Shown here: in pieces, positions 11,050 through 21,040 of the stretch
How positions within the stretch are numbered: position 1 is the first letter of the stretch
Layout of the letters: every line of letters begins with the position of its first letter
Assembly (NCBI RefSeq): GCF_049243985.1
Contig: NC_135379.1
Span: forward strand, 22,528,001 to 22,592,000
Direction: 5' to 3'
Origin: Paroedura picta
Taxonomy: Eukaryota > Chordata > Lepidosauria > Squamata > Gekkonidae
Length of the DNA stretch: 64,000 bases
Position numbers and translations under genes: made by a program
The notes under the pieces: generated by a model
Seen by the model: the letters and a program-made list of their open reading frames with translations, nothing else
Database searches by the model: none
Told to the model about the DNA's origin: nothing

Positions 11050-11462
11050 TATAGTGTGGCCTTTTTCAACCTTTTGACCATGGAAATAAATTATCAGGCT
11101 TTGAGGACCCCCGGAAGGGATGCCAGCGGGTAACACCTCCCAGCCATGCCCCTGTTAGTGACAAAACCCTTCTCCTTCCTTTTGCTCCCTCCCCCTGCCT
11201 TTACTGCTACTACAGTGGCTTCACCTCATGTAGGCCAAAAGAAGGGCAGGAGCTAAGAAGACAGCCCTGACCACCACCACCCCATACCACTCCGTAACCG
11301 ACTCCCTCCCTTTGATTTTTACAGCCCGGGCTACTCACTGAGCCCTTCAGGTGGCAATGGCCAGTTCCCTAACTTATGGCCAAATTCATTAAAGCAGGAG
11401 GGGAAAGGTCACGGACCCCCTCTGGAGTTCTGTGGATCCTTGCTTGGGAATCCCTGCTCTAG
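11050..11462. mobile_element. Possible old hAT-type non-autonomous element
   Basis: GTGGCCTTTTTCAACCTTTT at the left and CTTGGGAATCCCTGCTCTAG at the right resemble hAT ends. The termini are poor and no clear TSD was found. Confidence 0.35.
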
Positions 11463-12401
11463 CAGCTCATTTTTAAGTTAGGAAATTATTCTAGAGGGTG
11501 GCTGAGAGTGAAGAAGTGTAAATTGAACCCTTCCTATGGCCACTGTTTCTCAATCACAAATGACCCCACTTGATCAGAGTTTCAAACTGCATGTTTGCTC
11601 TCAGATGCGCTCTCCATTTCTCCCCCACCTGCTTTCTTCTCAGTTGCATATCCCAAGCGGCTTTTCAGCTTTAAAAGGGAGAATATGCTACAGTTACAGA
11701 CATTTGGGGCTGGATGTGGGTACAGACCAAATAAATCTTTGTCCTCAGGTTTCTGTGAGTAAAAATCAAATATTTGAAGCTTACTTCACAGGGATGGCCA
11801 TAAAACAACATTTTCCTTGAAGAGAAGGGAAAGTGGAAGTTCTAGAGAGCTTTTAAACATTCTTCTTATAACTCCTAGTGCAGATTTAGGAAGAACAGAA
11901 ATTTCTCGTATTATTAGTGTACATACTAAAATACACATCATTTGCTGAACAGCTCTCAGTGTGTCTAGCCTCATAGGATTGTTCTGCTAATCATGAATTC
12001 AGTTCGATCTACGTTTCTAAAGTGCTGGGCAATCTTTACGTCTGATATCTGCGTAGTTTAGCCAAGCATGATAAATTCAGGAAGTAGCGTCTGTTTGATT
12101 GGGGAAATGGATAAGATCTTTGGAACAAACAAAGGGGAAAGGGAAACTTTACTCACCCCTAAATCTGATAATACTGCAAGCATCAAGCTACATCAAATAG
12201 AATAATATTGAATTAAATATTTATTATATGGAGTACAAAGTAACAAAACTAAAAGCATAGGGTTTGAATATCAGGTTGCATTAGAAGTCAAAACAAACTT
12301 CACATAAGCTTGTCAAATGACCAGCGTATGCACTTTGGCTTCAAGGACCTTCAGTGGTCAGTAATATGAACATTTTCAAAAAGATACACATACAGAAAAT
12401 A

Positions 12402-12665
12402 CTATAAATCAGTTCTGACCACTGATTCAGCTGGCCCGTGCCGAAGCTGAGGAGTCAGGGCGGAGGTGGGCGGGGGGGGGAAGTCTTCGGTGCAGCCACA
12501 GGCCCGCCACGGGGGAGACCCAGCGGCCCTGCTCCTTGGCCCGCGTAATGCCGCATCAGACCTTTTTGGGGTGGGGGGGCCTGCCAGGAGGGCTGCCCGG
12601 GGGCCGGGGGGAGGAAAGGGGATGCTAGCGCCCATTGTATTCACAGATACAATGGGCTTTCAATC
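12402..12665. repeat. GC-rich unclassified block
   Basis: A G/C-rich island of about 240 bp in AT-rich DNA with GGGG and CCGG runs, ending in a hairpin-like GCCCATTGTATTC/GATACAATGGGC. No gene start or splice site seen. It is likely a repeat and not a promoter. Confidence 0.4.
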
Positions 12666-12966
12666 TAGTAGTAACAATCATTTAATAAGTATCCAAATGC
12701 ACTTTCCTTATTTATACAACCTTTAGAATGTAATAAAGGGAGAAGTTTTTTATGAGGAACCTCATGAAGCTGACAATCTAGTATGAGGTGTTGGGTTGAA
12801 TCCAGTAAGTCTGCAGAACATAAACATCACCACTCCTGAAATGGGACCTTCTAATGTCTCCCAGCTGGTTCCTTTCATCCTCGCCATCATGAAAGCTCTG
12901 CACTGGCAAGGGTTGTCAAGACTGTAGAGACAGTGAGCCACCTTACATGATGAATTTGTAAACCAC

Positions 12967-12999
12967 ACTACACTTGATCTTAGCCAAAAGGCCGAGAAG
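12967..12999 (-). pseudogene. U2 snRNA 5' fragment, fused to a CR1
   Basis: The minus strand reads CTTCTCGGCCTTTTGGC then TAAGATCAAGTGTAGT. This is identical to nucleotides 5-37 of vertebrate U2 snRNA; similarity stops on both sides. With only 33 bases it cannot be a working gene. Its 5' end touches the truncated 5' end of the CR1 that starts at about 13000. Confidence 0.85.
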
Positions 13000-13217
13000 G
13001 AAAAAATTTTTCACAGTCAGAGTAGTTCAGCAGTGGAATAGGCTGCCTAAGGAAGTGGTGAGCTCCCCCTCACTGGCAGTCTTCAAGCAAAGGTTGGATA
13101 CACACTTTTCTTGGATGCTTTAGGATGCTTTGGGCTGATCCTGTGTAGAGCAGGGGGTTGGACTAGATGGCCAGTATGGCCCCTTCCAACTCTATGATTC
13201 TATGATTCTATTATTCT
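13000..13217 (+). mobile_element. CR1 LINE 3' end, 5'-truncated
   Basis: TTCACAGTCAGAGTAGTTCA, GGCTGCCTAAGGAAGTGG and GGACTAGATGGCCAGTATGG, ending in the CR1 signature of ATTCTATG units. The 5' end joins the U2 fragment. Confidence 0.85.
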
Positions 13218-14387
13218 AAGAAAAGAGATAACTACATGATAGATTACATGCCTGTAATGGTTTGATTAATTCTATTGTCCCTTTTATCACGCTGATAAAG
13301 ACTAGATTGAATTGAATTTGTAAACCAAAGTGGATAGGACAGCATATATGAGGTTGAACAGGAAAAAAATCTGAGTATTCAAAATCTAATAATCTCTGTT
13401 TCAAAGCACAAAATATGGCTGATTCATTTGAAAGTAGGAAAAAATCTACTGAAAATCCAATTTGGGCAATTTCAGACTCAATAACAGAGAACCAGTTGGC
13501 ACAGTAAAAATCATTTTTCAAATGAGAAATCAAACAGCTCGGAGGAAGGTCACTTGAAATGAAGTCTCAGGTAAGCAGCACAGAGAAAAAGCCTAGAGTG
13601 GATCTCTTCACAGTGTTTTCCTCAATCTTCGGGGGGGGGGGGGGAGGGCATGAGCTGCTCTGCAGCAGCCAGACTCCTACTGTAGTACAAATAAAACAGT
13701 TTAAGCTAAAAGTCCCATCCCATCAGGCCTCATTCTGCTTGATCCAAACACTTTTCTTAGCAGCTCCTTCAGTATGCAATTGCACAATATGTGTTACTGT
13801 GAAAAAACATGCCGTTTACATTCCCCATTAACTGTATTTTCAGTTAAGTGTGTATTTAGGATTTAGTACATGACAGTTTTTAGTCATCATTTCTGTTGAT
13901 CCCATCCACTAGAGTGCTCAAAAGGCTTACAGCGGGGCTCATGTAATTGAAGTTTATTCTGCTGCGGTTTTGGAATCTGGCTGGCTGTGGACAGGCCTGT
14001 CCTCCAGCTAAACTGGCAAGCCTGGAGAGAAGGAAGGGCCTCCATTGAGAGAACATTAATGGTCTGTAACAACTGTGGGTGTTCCTTCAATGGGCACTAA
14101 CTGTTAGGTAACAGCTCTGTTCAAATACCCCTCGGCGTTTGGTTCCTCCCAGTTGAAGGGAAAGGCAATGTTGAATAGTGCAGAGAAATGGAACGAGCTG
14201 GTGGATTGTAGGCTTGAAGCGGAGTTAAAAGTCTTCTAGCAAGGCAATTACAAACAAGGCTGCTCAGAAGCTTACTGTGGTATTCTCAATGAGGGCCTAT
14301 GCCCAGGGAAGTAGATTTAAGATTGCACCGTATATCCACCTAAGTCAATGGGCTTAGAAGGGTGTCAACACTATTTAGGAGGACAAT

Positions 14388-14535
14388 GTTTGAGTCCGGC
14401 AGCACCTCTAAGACAAATAAAGTTGTATCCTTGAGTATAAGCTTTGAAGTGTACATACACATGCACATGGAAGTTTATAGCCAGGAAACAACTTTGTCTT
14501 AAAGGCGCCACTGGCCTCAAACTTTGTTCTGCTCC
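14388..14535. repeat. Foldback copy of the GACCAACAAAG repeat family
   Basis: An antisense half (CAGCACCTCTAAGACAAATA) is followed by a sense half (AACTTTGTCTTAAAGGCGCC) in head-to-head order. It is degenerate. Confidence 0.55.
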
Positions 14536-14844
14536 TGATCAACGCAGCCACCCACCTGAACCAATCTGCTATTAAGTATTCTGATGATCAGGATCTCTCT
14601 CTTATGTGAAGCAGCAACACTGCTCCCCTGTGCAAGTATTCGTCTCTACCTGAGTTCCACTTTGGAAATGCAGAAACAGAAGTCTCCGGTGTAGAGTTCT
14701 TTGAAGGGAATTGACCCAAGAAGCACCACCTCTGGAACTAGCCATTGGGGGGGGGGGAAAGGCTGCATCCCTCCACCCCCTCATCCAGATCATTGATAAA
14801 ATGTTGAAAAGTACTGGACCCAGCACTGAGCCCTCTTGCACCCC

Positions 14845-14925
14845 AGAGCCAGCTCGGTGTAGTAGTTAGGAGTGCGGACTTCTAATCTGGCGAGCCGGGT
14901 TCAATTCTGCACTTGCCACAGCATT
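14845..14925 (+). mobile_element. tRNA-derived SINE, head fragment
   Basis: AGCTCGGTGTAGTAGTTAGG resembles an A box region and GCCGGGTTCAATTCTGC a B box. It is the same family as the fuller copy at 52998-53280, cut short at a CR1 junction. Confidence 0.6.
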
Positions 14926-14934
14926 GATAAAACT

Positions 14935-15316
14935 GACCGAGCAGTACTATCAGGGCTCTCCCAGATTAGGGAGTTGCAGCACCTTCCTTATGGCCAAAGG
15001 CTGAAGAGTCTGGGACATTTCAGTTAAGAGATAACTACATGATAGATGTATATGGGTAATGGGTTTAAACTACAAGTACAACGATATAGGCTAGATATCA
15101 GGGGGGGAAAATTCACAGTCAGAGTAGTTCAGCAGTGGAATAGGCTGCCTAAAGAGGTGGTGAGCTCCCCCTCACTGGCAGTCTTCAAGCAAAGGTTGGA
15201 TACACACTTTTCTTGGATGCTTTAGGATGCTTTGGGCTGATCCTGCGTTGAGCAGGGGGCTGGACTAGATGGCCTGTATGGCCCCTTCCAACTCTTTGAT
15301 TCTATGATTCTATATA
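14935..15316 (+). mobile_element. CR1 LINE 3' end
   Basis: Begins in degenerate CR1 (AAAGGCTGAAGAGTCTGGG) and runs through TACAACGATATAGGCTAGAT, the block shared with 13000-13217, and GATTCTATGATTCTAT. Confidence 0.8.
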
Positions 15317-15556
15317 AAATTATGCATGGGGCAGAGAGAGAATTAAAAGAATTTTTTCTTCCTCCCCCAAAATACTAGAATTTTAGGGCATCTCATGAAG
15401 CTGATGGGCAGTAGGCTTAGGACAGGTAAAATGAAATACAATTTTACACAGAAAGTTATTAAAATGTACAATTCGCTGCTAGAGGATGTAGTGATGGCCG
15501 AAGGCCTCAGACTCCATGCCCTGTTGTTGGCAGTCCAGACCAGCTGGTTGGCCTCT
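15317..15556 (+). mobile_element. CR1/L3-like LINE 3' fragment, left part
   Basis: ATCTCATGAAGCTGATGGGC and GAGGATGTAGTGATGGCCG are widely repeated LINE 3' sequence. The same unit resumes at 15893 after an inserted MITE. Confidence 0.5.
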
Positions 15557-15892
15557 TTGGGCCATTATGCACGGCCGCCGAATCGGCGATTTCGGGTCGC
15601 ATGGAAAACGCGGAGGAGGAAGATGCGAAGCACACCGGTTATGCACGGGATGGGGCACGGCGGCGGCAAAACCCAGAGTAACCAATTATGCACATGGTGA
15701 TCCCGGCGCCGCTTCTGGTTGAGCCCCGGTCACCCGGAAGCTGCGCTTTCTTCCGCGTTTCGCTAACGCAGCTTTTTCGGCAGCATGCATCGAAGCTGCG
15801 GCCAGTTGCAGCCGGCACCGTGCATTATCGGTGATTTTAGTCGCCACCATTCCACCCCGAATGTGCGTTATTGCCCCCGTGCATAATGGGTC
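15557..15892. mobile_element. CpG-rich MITE, CCATTATGCACGG ends, nested in a LINE
   Basis: Left GGCCATTATGCACGG, right CCGTGCATAATGGG. Both flanks carry TCTTTG, a candidate target duplication. There is no coding frame; the interior is rich in CCGG and GCGG. Confidence 0.65.
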
Positions 15893-16759
15893 TTTGTGAG
15901 ACAGGACACTGAACTAGATGAACCAACGGGCTAAGTCAGCAGGGCTTTTTCTTAACAAGCTTTCAAAATAAATGGATCTGAAGTTGGAGCGTCTCCCTGC
16001 AGTCAAACCTTCTGCATTCTTATGTTAATGAACACAAGGAACTGAGCTGTAACTGTTGACCCACTCTTTGCTTGCCACCTAACATTACATTTCAGGAAGA
16101 GCTATAAGTAAATCTGCCCTTAAACACAGTTCCGGTTTTACTGTTGATTCATAACAATGGCTTCTCCTTTGCTGGAAAGACAAACAGGATCTAGATAAAG
16201 AAAAGTTTACAAAAGGTTAATTAAACAGGTAAAGATAAACATGGTTCGCAATGCCATTTTATTTTATTATAAACTTTCCTTTGCTAGACAAACTGTAGAT
16301 ATCCTAGTACACCGAATTGTGTTACTTTTGGCCAGCTCTCTGATGCTGAACCCATTTGATCCTCCTGAATTCAGTTCAGTGTGACTTGTCTTCATGCAGA
16401 GTTCTTAAGACTAGGGTACATGAGAGGGTTCCCACACTTCAAAAGAACATAAACTTCCACCATTTACATGGGACTGATTTTTGTTTGCTTGTATGTGTGT
16501 TTGTCTCTTTAAAAGCTGTAAGAAGCCTAACAATACAACATTTCTTGGCATGCCAATGTAGCAGTTGGGGAGGCTGTTGAGATTTTGCCTTTCATACATA
16601 CTAAAGACTCAAGCTTGGCAAGCATCAATGTAGTGCATTGATGCACTCTAGCATGGAGAAATGAAGTTAAATACATCAAAGCAAAATAGAAACCTGCCAG
16701 TGCACTCCTGTGCAGTTTAGGATCCTATGGTAAGGCTGCCATTGTGGCCCAAGTCTGGG

Positions 16760-17646
16760 GGGCTTTCCGCACCGGGATCCTTGTAGCAAATTGTTTGCTG
16801 AACGAAAAATCGCCATTTAAAATAGTGCAATTCATCATTATGCATACCTCACTTTGTAGTGGAATCCAGTTGCGTTTCTATCGTTTCCCACAAGCTTCCG
16901 GTCTCAGCAAAAATCGCTAGAAAGGAAGCGCTATTGCCGAGCTCGTCCCGCCCCTGGCCGTCAAGCAGCCAATGGACAGCCATTAGCATGCTCCCAAACA
17001 GCCCCTTTCCCTTTAAGAAAGGTTTTTTTTAAAAAAAAAAAACACCCATTGCAACAAATATGTGTTGATTCGTTGCAACGGAGAGACCCATCAGCTGGTA
17101 GGTGTGTTTGAGCTGTCGTTTCATCGTTGCCACGCTCCCCCCAAGTGAAAAAAAAATCCCCCCCCCTCACGGGCCGGATTTTCGGCCGAAAACAGTGTAA
17201 AAAATAAAGGGAAAATACATCAGCAAACGGGCTTCTCTGTTGTTTGTGCTTAGTGACTAAACAGCTCTGGGGAGGGACTGAAGCCGGGGAAGCCTCTAAA
17301 CAGGCTTGCTGGTGGGTTGAACTTCGCTCGCTCGGAGAAAAAAAAATGGCGATCGCTTCGCCGGAAGATCAGAGGAGAGAGCCAGGGGGAGGGACTTTGT
17401 AGAAACCACAACAATGGTAATGCACAGAACTTTCCCGCTAGTGTTGCAGATTGGTTGCAGGAGTGTAGCGCTTTCCGGAGGGTGAATCCACTTTTGGGGA
17501 TTTCCCTGAAAGCGCTACAACGAAGCGCTTTTTGCGGATCGGTTTCAGGTGTGTGGCAGATTGTCAACGACATTGTGCATAATGGCAAATCAGTAGCGTT
17601 TTCAATTGGCAACCATTGTGCGATTTTGAAGGCGTGCGAAAAGCCC
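16760..17646. mobile_element. MITE-like element with GGGCTTTCCGCAC ends, 887 bp
   Basis: Left GGGCTTTCCGCACC, right GGCGTGCGAAAAGCCC, each beside CTGGG, a possible 5-bp target duplication. Near-palindromic GAAAGCGCT/AGCGCTTT blocks lie inside. Open frames here are short and unlike any transposase known to me, so the element is probably non-autonomous. Confidence 0.6.
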
Positions 17647-18298
17647 CTGGGTTTTAACACTGAAGAAAAAAAAGGGTTGGATTTCTTTTCACCTCATCCA
17701 CAATCTGCAACTGTGCCTTTCTAAAAAACACAGCTGCCATTGTCATGGTGGATGGGAAGCAAATGGACAATAGGATCATTGCCAGCATATTCTCTCACTC
17801 TGCAGTGAGTGAGTGAATGTGTTTGCCAAGCTGAGCAGTGTGTTGCAATGGCAGAAAATGACACAACAGAGCAGAATTTTGGAACTTCAAGTGCACTGGA
17901 AAAGAATCTGTCAGGATGCAGGCTTGGGGAACCCAGGCTGCCAATTTAGCATGTAGTTATTTAGCTGCCCTTGCCCGTTCACCTCCTTCCTGCTTTCAAG
18001 ACACCTGGGCAACTCATGCTACATTTCTCTTCCTTTTCCTGCAACCAAGTCATTACTCATTTCTGCTTTCTTGGCAGACCAACAACATTCAGTTGAAATA
18101 CAAATGGATGTATTCCAAGCTGTCTTCAATGGCAGACTAACATAAAGTGTGTTGCAGTAATCCATTCTAGTGTTACTAAGATGTGTAACAGCGCACGATC
18201 AGGCCGACTGGAAAATGGTGCTATGTTTCTGTGTTTGAAATGCTCAGATCTTTTCATTCCAAGGGTAATGCTAGCCAGAGAAAATGTAACCCTAGTAC

Positions 18299-18442
18299 CA
18301 GGAGTAAAGCAGCACCTTTAAGACCAACAAAGTTTTATTCTGGGTATAAGCATTCACGTGTATTGTGCATCTGATGAAGTGTGCATGCATACAAATCAAA
18401 CTTTGTTGGTCTTAGAGATACCACTGGATGCAAACTATGTTC
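18299..18442. repeat. Foldback copy of the GACCAACAAAG repeat family
   Basis: The antisense half has CACCTTTAAGACCAACAAAG and the sense half AACTTTGTTGGTCTTAGAG. CTGATGAAGTGTGCATGC sits at the centre. Confidence 0.6.
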
Positions 18443-18678
18443 TGTGGAAATTTTGGGTTTGCCTCACGTTCAGTGTATGGGACGATTAACTTCAGTAGTG
18501 GGATCTGTCCTAATTACACCTTTATACCTTGCAAATTTAATCAAATGCAGATCATTAAGTTCCTCTCACCAGGCAAACCAATGTTGCCAGTAGCAAGAAG
18601 GAATACTTGCCCGACCAGCTCAAATTCCAGATAGGCAACATTGCCAGTTTTTTAATTTTGTTTTTCAGATTTGAAACT

Positions 18679-18815
18679 GACTAAACCAGGGGTAGTCAAA
18701 CTGCGGCCCTCCAGATGTCCATGGACTACAATTTCCAGGAACCCCCTGCCAGCTCCTGGGAATTGTAGTCCATGGACATCTGGAGGGCTGCAGTTTGACT
18801 ACCCCTGGACTAAAC
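18679..18815. mobile_element. hAT-type foldback MITE with exact 8-bp TSD (GACTAAAC)
   Basis: Element 18687-18807 with ends CAGGGGTAGTCAA and TTGACTACCCCTG; GACTAAAC lies on both sides. Same family as the copy at 9493. Confidence 0.88.
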
Positions 18816-19144
18816 CATGGGTCTCCAAGCTTACAAATGGCAATGCCCTTTTGCCAAATATTCGTTCATTTAGATTTAGATGCACTTGGAAACACACTTA
18901 GATGCAACTGCTACATCCCCACGGGTCCTCTTTCAGCTTTGCCATTGCTTGAAGAAACCAAGAGAAGGATCATTTCACCATCTGCTCTGGTATCAATTGC
19001 TTCTGACTGATTCTGCTCTTGCCAGCAACTGCCTCTGCCTGTGAGTTTCACCTCTGATATACACAGCGTGCCCGGCTTCCTCTGCAGTTCGGAAACCCCG
19101 ACGGACCCGGCTGCTAGGAGCGAAAGCTGACCGTGCTTTTAAAA

Positions 19145-19300
19145 AGCACCATAGCCCGATCCCGTCAGACCCGGGAAGCTAAGCAGGATTGGCTCCGGTT
19201 TGGGTTTGGGTGGGAGACCCCCAAGTGCTACCAGGGTGGTGCCTACGGGGTCGCCAGAAGGCAGCTGTGACTTGACGGCACTTTGCACCACCAGCAAACA
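19145..19300 (+). mobile_element. 5S rRNA-derived SINE
   Basis: CATAGCCCGATCCCGTCAGA and GGGAAGCTAAGCAGGATTGG, then GTGGGAGACCCCCAAGTGC, follow 5S rRNA closely. The tail carries CTGTGACTTGACGGCACTTT. Confidence 0.75.
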
Positions 19301-19540
19301 CAAACATGTCTGGCAAGGAAAGCGGCCGGATATGTCCTCTGTCGCCACCCACGAGTCGCCGAGGTGTGAGGCGACGTTGCTGACTAAGCGAGATCGTCTG
19401 GCGGAGGGACGTGCATCGGGCTGCCCTAGTTGCAGGCACGTTTCCAGGCCTCCTGGCACCCTCCGCGACTCACGGCGCCATCACGTTACTTGCACACGGC
19501 CATTCAGCCCCGCCGCTCCGTGCACTCCAATCTTGAACGT

Positions 19541-19690
19541 TAAAATCAGAGTCCAGGAGCACCTTCAAGACCAACAAAGATTTATTCAAGGCGTGAGCTT
19601 TCGAGTGCAAGCACCCTGCGTCAGACTCGAAAACTCACATCCTGAATAAGGCTTCGTTGGTCTCCAAGGTGCTCCTGGACTCTGATTTTA
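19541..19690. repeat. Foldback copy of the GACCAACAAAG repeat family
   Basis: Two halves in head-to-head orientation share TCAGAGTCCAGGAGCACCTT at the outer ends. This is the best preserved foldback of the family. It sits between a 5S-type SINE and the C1GALT1 CpG island. Confidence 0.65.
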
Positions 19691-19839
19691 TTGTGCTACT
19701 TCAGACCCACACGGCTCCCCATTTGGATCGATCTGGAACGTGTTGACATTGGAGTCGATCGAAGTACATTTTACTTTATTCAGTGTTGAAACTCCGAGGC
19801 TCTTCGGAGGGCGCCTTTACAGTCGCCTCCCTCCCCCTG

Positions 19840-21040
19840 CCCACCCGCTTAGGAGCCAAATCCCGGGCCCCGGCTCCCGTCTTGGGGCAAAGGCCGGGCT
19901 GCACCGCCAAGCCGCTGAGGCGCCCTTCGGCTCACGGCGACCCTGGTCCTCGCCATGCAACCTGCTAACCTGAGCTCCCCGCCCCAGCTGGACACACGCG
20001 GGCGCCCCTGCCGGGCCCAGCGCTGCCAAGGGCCACGAGGCCCCCTGGACCTCCCCCGCCGCCAGTGGCTGGGGTCCCTTCGGGGACGGGCCCGGCCACG
20101 GAGGTTCTTTCCTCCCGCCCGTTGCTTGGGCAAAGGCCTGGCTGGGGAACCTTCTCCGCTGCGCCCTTAAAGTCCCGCTCCAAACCAAAGCAGGAGGGCA
20201 GCGACAGGAAAGGGGCGCTCGCCGCCGCGCTCCGGCATTCTTGTCCACGGCTTCCCGCAGGTCATCGGCGGGGAGTTCGGCCTCCGCAACCGCGTCCCCC
20301 TCGAGCAGGCCTCGGGCCGGGCCAGCCCCCCGCTCTGGACGTGGCGCCGGGCCGGCCTGACAGGCGCCTGCCCGCCCGCCTCCCCCCATCCCCCATCCCC
20401 CGACCGACGCTGCCCGTTATTTTCCGCCCTCGTCGCGGGGTCGCCGCTCCGCCTCCTCCTTCCCGGCAGCCGGCGGCGGCAGGGGCTGGGCGGGGAGGCG
20501 GGCAGCCAAACGCCGCCCGGGCTGCGGCCCTGGGCCCAATGAGCTTGAACGGGATGGGCCGGGCGGCGGCTGGAGGCCGAGGATGGGCGCCGCGTCGCCG
20601 CTCGCCCGCTTCGCCTGGGGACGGATGGCGCGGCTAGGAGCGCGCGGAGCCCGGCGGCGTCTTCCTTCCTCGCCCGCGGCCGCGCCTGCCAGGCTCCGGG
20701 GCGCCTGAGGGCCGGGCCGCCGGGGGGCTCGCCGGGCCAAGGTGAGAGGGGCCCGCGGGCCTGGGCCTGGGCCGGCCGGCTGCGTCACAGGGGGGGGAGG
20801 GAGGGGGGGACCTCGCTGGGCAAACAGCCCCCCCCCCACACACACACACGGAGCAGAATGCCTGGGTGGCGCCGCCGCATTTTATGCTGGGGGGGTTATT
20901 CATTATAATTTTATTATAATTTTATAATCATTGATTTTCCGCATGGGGGGCCAGGGGGGTGGAAGGCAGCGCGGTGCTCAGGAACCGGAGTCCGGGCGCG
21001 GGAGGCCCTTTGCTCAACCCCAAACCGGAAGGCGGGCCGG
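19840..21040. promoter_or_regulatory. CpG island over C1GALT1 promoter
   Basis: The densest CpG stretch of the window, with GC boxes on both strands around 20.4-20.75 kb and the exon 1 donor at 20742. Several long open frames on both strands are compositional. The borders are approximate. Confidence 0.75.
20560..20741 (+). other. C1GALT1: Probable C1GALT1 non-coding exon 1
   Basis: The CpG island contains a strong donor, GCCAAG|GTGAGAGG at 20741/20742, and no coding start matching the protein. It fits a 5'UTR exon spliced to the exon that starts near 25147 or 25160. The 5' border is a guess. Confidence 0.45.

Larger units (their letters stand above)
8641..19839. other. Intergenic region between ASNS and C1GALT1
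   Basis: Filled with repeats listed separately: CTCCAGG-rich elements, hAT foldbacks, CR1, MITEs and the U2/CR1 fusion. A weak SINE or LINE tail is at about 10425-10475. The stretches 9640-11040, 11465-12400, 13220-14385 and 17650-18290 show nothing else I recognise. The two promoters face away from each other across this region. Confidence 0.6.

Noticed and set aside
17250-17724. 135-136-codon frames on both strands
   Set aside because: Lie largely inside the MITE-like element 16760-17646 and resemble no transposase I know.
19817-20845. Frames of up to 190 codons at the C1GALT1 CpG island
   Set aside because: Same compositional effect; the mature protein is explained by exons from 25163 on.
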